Source of the DNA: Micractinium sp. NFX-FRZ
Lineage: Eukaryota > Chlorophyta > Trebouxiophyceae > Chlorellales > Chlorellaceae
Assembly (NCBI GenBank): GCA_029339195.1
Contig: JAPTJF010000175.1
Location: 51,804-115,803, forward strand
Direction: 5' to 3'
DNA length: 64,000 nt
Part shown: one piece after another, positions 46,988-57,844 of the stretch
Layout: every line of letters begins with the position of its first letter
How positions within the stretch are numbered: position 1 is the first letter of the stretch
The notes under the pieces: model-generated
Told to the model about the DNA's origin: nothing
The model's input: only the letters and a program-made list of their open reading frames with translations
Database searches by the model: none
Translations under genes and position numbers: made by a program

Positions 46988-47953
46988 ATGCCAGGCAGGG
47001 CAGCATGGCTCCTCGCTGTGCTGCTGTTGGTGCAGGCTGCGCTGCCACTGACGGCGGCAGAGCCGCCAGGGGTGCCCCGCCCCGAGCCTCTCACCAGCAA
47101 TGGCGGCGGCGGCAGCAGCAGCCCCGCACCTGCATCTGAGGCAGATGTGGATTACTGCATAGCACGGATGGAGGTTGGGCGTGCCTTGTGCCTTGTAGAA
47201 CAAGACACAGGTGAGGTTGAAGCGTGGGGCGGGAGTGGGGTGGGCGGTTGAGCAGGCGGTCCAGACGACTCGACCTCACCGGCGGTGCAGGCGCTTCCAC
47301 CCTCGCACATGCGCTCACGTTCACAGCAGGCAGGCTGCCTTGCCCTGGCGCTCCGGCGTCCTGCGCCCGGCGTGCCTGCTGATGTTTCCCTGCCCCCCTG
47401 CTCCCCATGTGTGTCCTCTCCGGCCCTGCTGCTGCCCCATCCCACGTTGCCCCCGCCCTGCAGTGTCTTTGGTGTACTGGCGCTCCTCTCTGGATCCCCC
47501 CACAGAGGAGCAGGTTGCGGCGGCAGTAGCTGCGCTGCACGCCGCGGGCCTGCCCACCCCCAATTGCTGCTCTGCGGCACTCGCACCGTATTTGGCGGCG
47601 CGCTGCATCTGCATCCAGTGCGTGGGGCGGGCTGCTGTGCCGCTGCTGCACCTCTGCTGCGACTGCTCACCTCTGCCGTTGGTTTTGCGGCAGCAACAGC
47701 CCAGCTCCCAAAGTTCCATGCAGGCCTGCCTCCAGGCGTGTCCCTTCAATTGCCTGCTTCCCCCACTCTGTGCCTTGTCCACACTGTGGCATGCTGGCAT
47801 GCCTGCATGTGTTTTGCACCCACACTGGCTGTGCAATGCAGAGGCTTCCGGCAAGCTCTGGAGCGCAGCGCCCTGATTCCACATGTGGTGGAGGGATTGA
47901 TCCGCATATTGGCCGCAGCCTGCAGCTTCCCCTTCCCTCCTTGCCAGCCGTGA
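46988..47953 (+). CDS. Secreted eight-cysteine-motif (nsLTP/2S-albumin-like) protein
   Basis: Three exons (46988-47210, 47464-47617, 47842-47953) join in phase into 162 residues. A signal peptide (MPGRAAWLLAVLLLVQAALP) is followed by a Pro/Gly/Ser spacer and then eight cysteines in the order C, C, CC, CXC, C, C: DYC, ALC, PNCCSA, RCICIQ, AAC and PPC. This is the arrangement of plant non-specific lipid transfer proteins and 2S albumins, which form four disulfides around a hydrophobic cavity. The third cysteine pair and the CXC are in exon 2 and the last two in exon 3. The donor at 47617 (CCA|GTGCGT) is chosen because it alone keeps the C-terminal frame with the last two cysteines. Ligand and role unknown. 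Confidence 0.7.
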
Positions 47954-48567
47954 CTTGAGAATCTGTGCGTGAGGGCAGACTGAGCTGAGCCTGCAGACTG
48001 GTGAGCAGGTTACAGGGGGCACCCACCTCGGCACACGGCAGGCGTAGCGGCAGCGCTCTGAATGGCCGACTCCTGGCGAGGTGCACGGGGCGGGGCAGCC
48101 ATCCCCGCCTGGCTTCCAGACCACCTGGGCAGAGAAGTAGCTACTGCTGGTAGCTCCACGCCTAGGCCTGCCACTTGCTGATTCCGTGACCATCCCCCCA
48201 GTGCGACCGCCCTGTGTGCCACTGACTCTCTGCGAGTCCTTGTTGTGATCTGGCCAGTTGCTAATTGCAAGTTTCGGCAAATGTGAACATGGCATAGGCA
48301 AGGTGCGTGTGGTGTCATGCAGCATGCCCCCAGCCGCTGCCCGATGCTGGCAGGGGCAGGCAGGGCGAGGGGCAACACAGTGGCAGATGGCAGTGGTAGC
48401 AAAGCGGGCGATTAAGAGACACTGCACATTGCAGAGCGGGACAGACAGACATAATTGATTGCTAGTGGGCAGCGCATCGTGCCATACACACCACGGCACC
48501 CCCCGGGTGCAGGTGTATGCGGCTGCTGCAAGCACTGCCGCTGCTGCCGGTGCTGCCAGCGCCGGCT
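47954..48567. other. Convergent intergenic region
   Basis: Lies between the stop of the eight-cysteine gene (+) and the stop of the third Tudor-like module (-). No gene or RNA recognised. Confidence 0.5.
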
Positions 48568-49220
48568 TCAGAAGGGCAGCGGCATCAGGCGCTTGAGCGG
48601 GGCGGGCAGCAGCCGAGTGGCCTCCGTCTCCCTGTAACGCCCACCAATCTCGATTCCGTAAGAATAGGGCCGCACTGAAAGGTCGACAGACACCACCTGC
48701 GCAGAGGCAGCGCCACCAGGGGAGAGATGGTGGAGGTGGTGGGGAGGCAGGGGAAGGAGGTGGCAGTGGGGGCAGGAGGGCAGAGGGGTGGGGCACGTGC
48801 AGCCTGGAGCCGTCACTGGGTGAATGCCTTGGGTGCATGGACGCCATGCATCAGATGCTTGCAGAGCCGTGCTGTGCTTCCCGCACTGAGTGGCAGACGG
48901 GGGGCGAGCGCAGGGCCCGCACGCTGTGCAGCGCCACCTCCACCCAGCATGCACCGAGCCCAAGTCTCCACCCTCCTCCTGCTCACCGTGGCCTCCTGCG
49001 CAGTTCCGTCACGCTGCTCGTACAGCACGGTGTCCCCCTTCTCAAACTTCTGCAGAGGGTCGTGCCGCTGCTGGCGAGGGGTGGGCGTGCTCCCGCCACT
49101 CGCTGCCGCTGCCCTGCCGCCTGCAGGGCTCCTGCCTGCTCGTCCCGGGCTACTCTTCAGCGTGGTTCCACTGCCACTGATGCTGCTGAGAGCGGCTTCG
49201 CCGCCGTCTGAGGCGTGCAC
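48568..49220 (-). pseudogene. Third copy of the WLM-gene C-terminal Tudor-like module
   Basis: Two exon-like blocks (about 49220-48987 and 48696-48568) encode KFEKGDTVLYEQRDGTAQEA, then VVSVDLSVRPYSYGIEIGG and YRETEATRLLPAP before a TGA. The splice position inside the module is identical to that in the WLM gene and in the middle copy. No ATG lies in frame upstream; the frame is closed by a TGA in front of it. So the 5' part is lost or its exon is not recognisable. The module itself has no stop or frameshift, so recent decay or a missed upstream exon are both possible. Confidence 0.5.
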
Positions 49221-49743
49221 AGGCCCTTTTTGCCCGAGCCACCGCAGCAGGCGAACATCACGGACAGGGCCGCAGCTGCATTGGGTGGGTCAACGCATCA
49301 ATCGCATGTTTCGAAGATCCGTGCAGGCCAGGCCGACTGTATAGGATTGCCGCGTACAGGTCAGCACCTGCCGGCGCCAGGTCAGCACTGCATGCGGTCC
49401 AGCGCAGGACTGCCTTCAAACCCTCCCCATTGTGCACAGATGCAGAAGATAAGCTGACCTTCTTTCTACTACCCGACCACAATCTTCTTGTTAAGCTCTG
49501 TGTGCTTTGGACAGAGGGCAGGGTGCATCCAGTGGCAGTGACCGGCGGCATGCACCAGCGCCTGCTGTACCACCACTCTTAACACGACTGCAGCCCGAAC
49601 TGATGGTGCACCCTGCCGGTGCAGGCCAGCACTCCAACTACACCAGCAATATGATATGGGGATGATATAGCCTTAACATAAATGCCTCCTCTGCCCTGGC
49701 CGTGACAGGGAGCGCCACTGCAGGCAGGCCGTGCTAACTAACT

Positions 49744-49757
49744 AGTGTTATAACACT
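49744..49757. other. 14 bp perfect palindrome
   Basis: AGTGTTATAACACT is its own reverse complement and sits in an AT-rich patch (49735-49805) of an otherwise GC-rich spacer. No function assigned. Confidence 0.5.
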
Positions 49758-49971
49758 GAGAGCTGGTGAGCCTCCTTGCCAATCTGCAGAGCTAGTTATA
49801 TAACAGGTGGAGCTGCTGGTAAATGCAGGCAAGAGTGGAAAGTACAGGATGCACAGGGTTCAAAACTGTTGTCAGGTTCGATTTGCGGGGAGGCGGTCTG
49901 GGTTCCAGGGCGGGGTTGACAAGCCATGGCCACTCTGTCCTCTGCCTGGGCGCTGCCAGCGCCTCCAGGCC

Positions 49972-50611
49972 TCATGATGACTCAAGGCGCGTCAGCGGAG
50001 CAGGCACCAGCCGGGTTGCCTCCGTCTCCCTGTAGTTCCCATCAATTTCTATTCCATAGGAGAAGGGCAGGATGGAGTAGTCAACGGCCACCACCTGCGA
50101 GCAGCAAGGGGGAGGCACGGGGGGCAGTACGGCAGCTGCCACTCATCAGGCGGCAGGGGAGCGGCATGCTGGCGTGCTCAACGGCTCGTTGGCGGCCTGC
50201 AGCAGCAGAGATGGCTCCACCAGCAATCCTGTACATGCTTGGCTGCTCGCCTGCAGAGGTGCAGCTAGCGCGCTGCCCCTCCTCCCTCAGCAGGGCGGGC
50301 GCCAGCCTCTGGGCGCCCTACCCCGCCCTGTCCACCTGTCTTGGACTGCCCCACCCACCGCCGCTCCGCACCTTGGCCTCCTGCAGGGTGCCGTCCCGCT
50401 GGCGATACAGCACGGTGTCGCCCTTCTCAAACTTCTGCTGCTGCAGGTCTGGCTGCTGCTGGGCTGGCTGCAGCGGTGGCGGGGCGTGCGGCGGCGGCGC
50501 CGCACCGTTGGCGGTGGGAGGGGCAGCCCCTTCTGCTGCTGTGTGGGCCTTGCCGCCTCCCCCGCGGCTTCCCCTGTGATGCCGTTTTCGCTTGGCGCTG
50601 CTGCCGTCCAT
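49972..50611 (-). CDS. Small stand-alone Tudor-like protein, duplicate of the WLM-gene C-terminus
   Basis: Two exons (50611-50372, 50094-49972) join in phase into 120 residues. The first 55 are basic then Ala/Pro/Gln-rich (MDGSSAKRKRHHRGSRGGGG). The rest is the module KFEKGDTVLYRQRDGTLQEA plus VVAVDYSILPFSYGIEIDG and YRETEATRLVPAP. The same fold closes the WLM metalloprotease directly upstream, with the intron at the same place. A TGTAA on this strand (50769-50765) ends the WLM gene first, so this is most likely a separate transcription unit. The KRKRHH start could be a nuclear signal. A further upstream exon joined just before 50650 cannot be excluded. Confidence 0.55.
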
Positions 50612-51030
50612 CTTTGCCGACACTGCCGCCGGGTCGGAGGTGTGGTGGCCGCCCTCCTTCGGGTCTGTCTCCAAAACAAGCGATAAATGGGAGTTGCGAA
50701 AACGATGCACCAGTCTAGTGGGACCACGCCCCGCGCATCGTTTCCATAGGCCCGAACCAAGCTCTTACAGTACATGAGGCCCAGCCGCTGACCAAGCAGT
50801 ATCCTTGCCAGGAGGCCCAGCTTTCTATCATCGGAGCGCAGTAAGCTCACTGATTCAAGCAAACATGTCATGTGAAAGGTGCTTGCGGTGACATTCCCTG
50901 GAATCAAGCGGGCCAGATAAGGTTCTTGCAGTGGAGCGCACGTGATGCAAAGCAGGCAGGGGGGAAGAGCGGCGCAGGTGTGGGGAACGTCTGCTGACCA
51001 ATGCCTGCTGCTGCCCGCCACCATCTACCG

Positions 51031-54000
51031 CTACCGCTCCAGAGCTGCCACTGCCGCCTCCTTGGCCTCAGTGGCAGCGTTTCGATGCCCAAGACCCTCG
51101 ACGTCCTCTGGCTGCTGTGCCTGCTGTGCTGGCACTGGTGACAGGCGGGAGGCCTCCGTCTCTCGGTAGCTGCCGCCCAGCTCGATGCCGTACGAGGGCG
51201 GCTGCACCGACACGTCGACAGAAACAATCTGCGGCATGCGGAGGGGCGAGTGACGTGCCTCAGGGTGGTGGGCGCAGGGGGTGGGCAGGCGCCGACTGGG
51301 GTGCTGGGGAGTGATCCTGAGCGGTACCGCAGCAATGGCGGGCGCAGGCAGGCGTGCACGGCCAGGCAAGAGTCAGGGCGTCGTGTGCGACCGCACGCAA
51401 GAGCTGTGCAAGTTGCCAGCTGCCCCAGCGCCTGCACCCTGCACACTGCGCAAGGCAGCCGTGTTATGCCCTTGGTTCAAGAAGCTTCAGAACCGGCCCG
51501 TCCTCCCCCCGTACCGCCCCTGCACTCGCCCAGGTGCCTCACCTTTGCCTCTTCCAAGGAGCCGTCCCGATGCCGATACAGCACCTTGTCTCCTTTTGCA
51601 AACGTCTGCTGCCGCTGCTGCTGCTGCTGCTGCTGCTGCAGTGGGGGCACGCTGCCGGCAGCGCCCGACCCTGCTGCGCTCAAACCCAGCCGTCGCAGTG
51701 CCGCCTGTGCTGCTGCCTGCCGTGCATCAGGCGGCACTTGTGCCTCACCAACTGCCCCACCCGCCAGCTGCCGCAGTGTCTGCCCGCTGCTGACTGCTGT
51801 CTGCTGCATGGCTGTCTGGCGCTCAGGGGGCAGGTCATAATGCACGCTGCCCTCGAATGCCGGGCCTGCAGGGAATGGGGCAAGAGCTGGGAATCAGCGG
51901 CGTGGGGGTGTGATGCTCAAGTGGGCACGAGGGGCGAGCGCGGATGGGCCACCATGCCAAGCACCGACTTGCTCCCCGCACCATTACATGTGAGAAACAC
52001 GTGCACCTGTGCAGGGCACACTTTAGTCCCTGCGCAACTCACAACCCACCCTCCATCCCTCGTCAACGCACCTGCCAGGCTGCGGGCCGCTGCCCCCCGC
52101 CAGTCGAATGCGTCGCACTCTCGCCGCAGCTGCAGAAGTGGATAGGCAGAGCAGAGCACAGAGAGGATGAGCAAGTTCACAGCTTGAGTGTTCACATGCC
52201 ACAAAAGCATGGGCAAAGCGTGGCAGCAGTGCTCTCAGACGTGTGTCCGGGACGCAGGATGGGTGGGCTCTGCCAGTGCTGTCGGCGGCACCTGCCATCC
52301 TGCCCTTTGCTGCCCTGCCACCCGTCCCAGAGACCGCTTGGCTGACTTCTCCCCTTGCGCGCCTGTCTTTCCACACGAAAACCCGCCGCATCCGGCTGTC
52401 GAGCTCCTTGAGGTTGCTGCCACCCACCGTCCCACACCGGCTGCCTGCTCCTCTGCAAGCACCTGCTGCCGTCCCCCTTCTACCGCTCAACCATCACCAC
52501 CAGTTGCCTGGGTGTTGAGCTCCCTGAGGTTGCTGTCGTGCTCCCCCCACAAACTGCTGCCTGCTCCTCCGCAAGCATCTGCTGCCGTCTCTCTTCAACC
52601 GCTCAACCACCACCACCACCACCTACACCACCAGTCACCTGGCTGTTGAGCTCCTTGAAGTTGTCGTTGTGCTCCCCCCACACCTGGTGCGCCAGCTCGT
52701 GCAGCAGCGTCTCACGGATGCGGTCGTAGCGGCGGAAGCCTGGCCAGGGACAGTAGGGGTGGGGAGGCAAAGAGGTCAGCAGGACGGTAAGACAGGGCAC
52801 GCAGGGGGTGGCGGCGGGTGAGCAGATGCATCTTGCAGATGCAGACGTAGTGGGAAAGCGCGAGTGGGCAGGGGGCAGACGGGCGGAGATGAAAAGGGGA
52901 TGTGGGCGCAAGGGTGGGGATGGGCCGCCGGGGTGAGAGTGGCAGCGGCGGGCGGACGCAGCTGTGACATCCCGGACCAAAAGGGGGACGGGCAAGGGCA
53001 GGGGAGGAAGGGGGCCAGACCAGGGTGGGCGGACGAATGTGGGACGACCAATGCAGAGGAGGGCAGGAGGGTGTGAGGCAGGCGGGTGGGCGGGCGGTGG
53101 CGTTGTTGCTGCGGAACCCTGGCCAGATGGCCGATCGGGGCAGGTTCGGGCAAGCAGGGGCACCCGAGGCCAGTTGGCCAGGCGAGCAGGGCAGGGCGAC
53201 AATGGACGTGCGGCAGGCAGGCAGGGAAGCGCGTTTGACACAATCAAATCTGGGGCCGAGGCATAGGGCCTCGCAGGGCAGGGCATCCCGACAGGCTTGC
53301 ACGGCGGAGGTGCGGTGGGTTGCGTGAGCGACCAGGCGTTCGGCAGCTCATGACCAGCTGCCTGCTGCCACCTGCCGGCCCACCTGCCCCCTCCAGAACA
53401 TCCTTCCAGCCCTCCCTGCCGCCCAGCCCGTGCCTCACCCCGCAGGTCGTCTGTGCGCAGGCGCATGCAAATCTCCTGCCCTTTGTTGATGTTGACACCC
53501 AGGATGCACACCGGGCTCACCCCCACCTTGCCCTCTGGAGGCATCTCGCTGCAGAGGCGTAGGTGGAGGCAGGGGCCAAGGGGACGGCAGGAGCGGGTGT
53601 GGGCGAGGTGGGCAGGATGAGCGCAGGGGCGGGTGGGGAGTGCAGGGAAGGCAGGCAACCAGCTGGCAGGGCAGCCATATTGCCTAGCGCCAGCTTCAAC
53701 ACTAGTGGATAGAGCCAAAGGCGCTGCATGCCCGTAGGTCCAGCGGGAGGCACTCCGCTGCCTGCCAACTCCCGCTGCTCATCCACCCACCTGAGCAGCC
53801 CAACCGACCACTTGTGCTTGTTCATCACCCCCACAATACCAGGGTCGGCTGCCAGCCTGCATGGATGAAGGGCAGGCGCATGACAAGACTGCTTAGTACA
53901 GTGGCTTCTGGGGTCCACAGCGCAGGTGTCTGCGTTGTGCGGCAATGCATGCAAGCAGGAGGACCTGCGCCGGCAGTGCGCGTGGCTCGGCTGCAGCACA

Positions 54001-54802
54001 GAGGCTGGCTGCATGAGCGCCGCGTTGCGTGAGGGGTTGGCAGTGCCACCACTGCAATGCATGCACCATCACAGCTTTGGCGTGCACTCCACAACCTGCG
54101 TCATCACCCGCCTCCTCAACCGCGGTTGAACATTGGGCACCCCAGGCCCCCTGAGCAGCGTGGCCCGACCCACCGATGCAGCAGCTTGAGGGCCTCGCTG
54201 GGAGGCGGGCGCAGCCCCGGTCGCTGCCACGCCTCAAAGCGCTGGAACGTGTACGGACCCTGCGGCAGCACGGTGCTCCCGCTGCTGCCGTCGCCCAGCC
54301 CTGCCCGGCGCAGCTCTCGCCGCAGCTCGTGGTCAAAGCCAGGCGTGCGTCCGTCGCCCTGCTGCTCGGCCGCCTGCACGGCTGCCACCGCGTCTGCATG
54401 ACTGGCCATCATCTTCAGCCGCATGCCGGGGTGGATGCCTGGGAGGGGGAACAGCACGCACGTGGGCTTGCAGGGAACTTGGATGTGCAGGCTGTGGCGG
54501 GCACGCGGGAGCAGCGGTGGGGCGGGCACCAAACACTATAGCAGACAAATGCTACAGCCCTGCAGAACACGCCGCACTGCCTCACCTGCCTCCTCTGCCA
54601 GCTGCTCGCCGCCTTTGCCCAATTGCACCACCCCACGTGCCGGGGACGGCAGCATGAGCTTGATTGTGTGCGGCGCGACATCAAACGCAGCAGCTAGCGC
54701 CGCCCGCAGCTGCCCGAGCGTGGCGCCGTTGGGCAGCGGGAGCTCCGCTGTCTGCTTGCCAAAGCTGACATGCAGCAGCGGCGGCTGCGTGACTGCGGGC
54801 AT
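51031..54802 (-). CDS. Ubiquitin-like + WLM (Wss1-type) metalloprotease with C-terminal Tudor-like module
   Basis: Eight exons (54802-54586, 54438-54174, 53856-53791, 53548-53439, 52739-52639, 52129-52072, 51865-51543, 51228-51031) join in phase into 445 residues. Residues 1-75 look like a ubiquitin fold (LLHVSFGKQTAELPLPNG, TLGQLRAALAAAF, HTIKLMLP). The WLM domain runs from DPGIVGVMNKHKWSVG through GVNINKGQEICMRLRT to the zinc site ETLLHELAHQVWGEH (HExxH plus a third His), followed by LRRECDAFDW. The last 90 residues hold polyglutamine and the module KGDKVLYRHRDGSLEEAK / PPSYGIELGGSYRETEASRL. Yeast Wss1 and related SPRTN proteases clip DNA-protein crosslinks and SUMO/ubiquitin-marked proteins. 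Plant relatives combine a UBL with WLM as here. Zinc ligands are intact, so it should be active. Confidence 0.85.
52390..52560 (-). repeat. Two decayed copies of a WLM exon end in the following intron
   Basis: The real exon end (TTGAGCTCCTTGAAGTTGTC on the plus strand, from 52646) is echoed at 52514 and 52397 (TCGAGCTCCTTGAGGTTGCT). Spacing is about 131 and 116 bp, and the spacers between copies also match. The intronic versions carry substitutions; the nearer one has GCAACT in place of the donor GTGACT. Confidence 0.8.
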
Positions 54803-55774
54803 GCTACTTGCGTTGAGAGAGCAGGCGCAACAGAAAGGCAAGGAGCTTTCGCGAGGTGTCGATCGGGCACGATCGGCCGTCCTGAATTGGGGCGACCGCG
54901 CGTGGAAGAACACGGAACAGAGGAAACGGAAGGCAGGCAAAGGATGAACGCTGCATGAGCAAGCGCGCCCCAAGCCAAGGTTTCTTCCTGCCAAGTCCAC
55001 GACTTCCTCGCCTTTTGCCGCAAGCATACCTCACCATTGTCCCAAACAGCTTTTCTGTTCGACCAGCACCGCCGCCGCTGCCCCACGAAGCTTCCAGCGC
55101 CAACTTTGCACATTCCTCGCTCAACGCGCCGCATCACCAACTTCACGCCAAAAGTGAGTGGCCTGGGCGTCTGCCTGCCCGCGTCACTGTCCCGCCGCCG
55201 CCCAGCCGACCATGCCTGTGCGCCAAGACGCGCTCTTGGACTTCACGCACGCGCCCAGGGCTTTGTTGAGCTCAGTGCTAGCGGAAGCGAATGCTGCGCT
55301 CCTGCTCGCTGGTGGCTGTTGCCAGCCACCAAAGCTGAGTGGCGGCAGCGGCGGCGGCAACGCAGGTTGCACCCGTCAGCCAGCAGGAGTGGCTGCACGG
55401 CCTCTGCCCTGCTGACGGCAGCCTGTGACGTGCAACGCAACAGTAGCAGTGGAAGCATCCTGACGTGGGGGCTGGGTTGGTGGAAGCTGGAGGGCGGGGT
55501 TGCACGCAGCGGCAGCCCCGGTGCAAGGGCTGCACGCCCCAACTGCCGTGCCGGCGGTGGCCGCCCAAGCTGGTGGGGTTCATGTACAAGGCAGCTCTCA
55601 GCCAGCGGACGGACGTGGCATCAGCAAAGGTGCCGAGCCCCACCTCGCCGCCGCAGGCACTATATCGCCACGGCATACTGCTGTGCCGTCTGCATCCCTC
55701 CTCCGCGTACCTCTGCCCACCTTGGTGCCCCTGCCTCACTCGCGCCCCATACCTGTGTGCTATCTGCAGTGAAC
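54803..55774. other. Divergent intergenic region between WLM and MBF1 genes
   Basis: The MBF1 ATG sits six bases after a good acceptor (CTATCTGCAG), so a 5' UTR intron probably starts within this stretch. A short open frame from 55211 (MPVRQDALLDFTHAPRALLS) looks somewhat protein-like but has no partner exon or recognisable family. Confidence 0.5.
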
Positions 55775-57353
55775 ATGAACAGCCAGGACTGGGACCAGGT
55801 AGTCATCCGCAAGAAGGCGCCCAACAGCCAGGCAGCCAAGGCGCCTGCTGCAGTCAACGCAGCCATCCGCGCGGGTGGGTGGGCCGAGGGGACAGCGGGA
55901 GAGGTGGGCATCGAAAAGTGGGTGCTGCGTTTGTGGGTGCTCCAGTGTGCCTGCGTGCTGCAACGCACTTGCCTGCCCATGTGCCTGCCTCCAAGGCTGC
56001 CTCCGCCCTTCTGCCCAGCTGCCCTCAACCCCGCCTGTCACCTACCTCACCACTCTTGCAGGTGCTGCGGTGGAGACGGTGAAGAAGCAGGGGATGGGCA
56101 ACGCCAGCGCGGCCCGCGGCCCCATCAAGAGCGCAGGTGCACGGGGCTGGTGGCTGCATTGGGCAGGTGGAGCGGCTGCCTGGCTGGTGTAGCAGTGGGG
56201 AGGTGGGGCAGGCATGCGGTCAAGCTGCAACTGCATGCTTGGCTGGCTGGTCAGGTGTTCGGTGCTTGGCGGCAGTGTTGTGGCTGGCGTGCAAGCGTGC
56301 AAGCGGGCACCCGGGTTCCTGGGTTGGGGCTCGCTTCAGGGTGTGCCGCCAACTTTCATCCCTAACTTGGGTCCGACCTGTCACCCTACTTTGTGCAACT
56401 TGCCACCTGCAGTCAAGCTGGAGAATGACACAGAGACATTTGAGCACGAGCGTGTGAGCAGCGAGCTGAAGAAGCAGATCCAGTCGGCACGGCTGGCCAA
56501 GAAGCTGACGCAGGCGCAGGTGCGTGGCAAGGCATGCAGGGCAGGTGTTAAGGTTGCACGGCGAAGGGGAGGGGCAAGGCGGAGCGGGGCTGTGTGAGCC
56601 CACCTGGGTGGCCATGGTGCAAGGCAGCGCAAGGTGGGATGTGGAAGGGGAAGCAAATAGTAAGCAGGGGTTGGGCAGCATCCAGAGCAACGGCTGGGTA
56701 TGAGTACCATCAGCTGTGGAAATCAAGAAGGAGCTGTTGTGGCACGCCGCTTGTTGGTGCTGCTTGACTGCCCAACCCCGGCTACACTTGCCTGCTGCTG
56801 CTGATCCTTGACATGCGCGATCAAGTCACTTGCGTATGGTTGCTAACACTTTTTTAAACGTCATGTATGCCCGCCCTGCAGCTGGCCCAGATGATCAATG
56901 AGAAGCCGCAGCTGATTAACGAGTACGAGAGCGGCAAGGCGATACCCAACCCGCAGGTGGGTCTATGGTGAATAGTGGATGGATGCGGGGCGAGGGCAGT
57001 GATGTGCGGGGCCGCTGCGCGCGCACGGCAGCCGCGCTGCAGGTATACGTGGTGCAACCGGGTTGCATAGTGCATGCCTGGTGCGGGCTCGCACCCGGCA
57101 GGCGTGCCACGACGTGCCATGGGTCGCTGGTGCTGGGGCGCAGCAGGCCTGCCCTCTTCTTGCTCATTTTGGCATAGAAACGAGTGCCGCGTTTCGCTGC
57201 TGTTGCCGTGTACATTTCTCCTCTAGGTCACGAAGACTCAACTAAAAGCCTGCTTCTAAATTTCTGCGAACCCTGCTGTATGGAGTGCAGATTCTGTCCA
57301 AGATGTCCCGCGTGCTGGGCGTCACGCTAAAGAAGAACCCTAGCAAGAAGTGA
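55775..57353 (+). CDS. MBF1: Multiprotein bridging factor 1, transcriptional coactivator
   Basis: Five exons (55775-55874, 56062-56136, 56413-56519, 56882-56956, 57291-57353) join in phase into 139 residues, the usual size of the family. The N-terminal MBF1 domain begins MNSQDWDQVVIRKKAP and contains LENDTETFEHERVSSELK. The helix-turn-helix (Cro/C1 type) follows as SARLAKKLTQAQLAQMINEK and INEYESGKAIPNPQ. The protein ends VLGVTLKKNPSKK. MBF1 bridges TBP and bZIP-type activators and in yeast also guards ribosome reading frame during stress. It is nuclear and cytosolic. An acceptor just before the ATG implies a 5' UTR intron. TGTAA signals lie at 57726 and 57742. Confidence 0.95.
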
Positions 57354-57840
57354 GGCGGGGGCATCCACGCTGATGGTGGCTGGCGGAGAAGGCTCCCGAG
57401 CGCGGCACGGCCACATCTCCTGGCGCAACAACCTGAGTGGTAGCGAGCGTTGGCACGTTGCCGAAGCACGCACACCAGTGATGCTCATTGGCGTCTAGGA
57501 GGCCAGCAAAATGTGCCAACCACTGGCTGGTAACTGCTTTCCGGGCAGGCTGGTCTACTCCCAATGCCCCACTCTTTCGCAGATTTCATTTGTATGCTTT
57601 GCTTGCTCTCGTCTGTGTTGCTTTTCTCGCACGCTTGTACACCTACGCCCCTCGACTCCCTGCTGCTGCCGGCATTGGCCTGTCCTCATAGCAGTTGCCG
57701 CTCTGCACTCTGGCACCTTGCTTTCTGTAAGGCCCCGACGGTGTAACCTGCCGGCCGATCTGCCTCGACGCCATCTGGTCACACGACTGCCCAAAAGGGG
57801 TGGAGGCTGTTCACAGTAGTCGGAAGAGAAGCAACGGAAC
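57354..57840 (+). other. 3' UTR of MBF1 and spacer
   Basis: Holds two TGTAA signals (57726-57730 and 57742-57746). No gene recognised before the minisatellite. Confidence 0.5.
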
Positions 57841-57844
57841 CAAG

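Noticed and set aside
55037..56365. 442-codon open frame overlapping the first MBF1 exons
   Set aside because: It runs through MBF1 introns, and its Arg/Cys/Trp-rich composition is typical of non-coding frames in this DNA.
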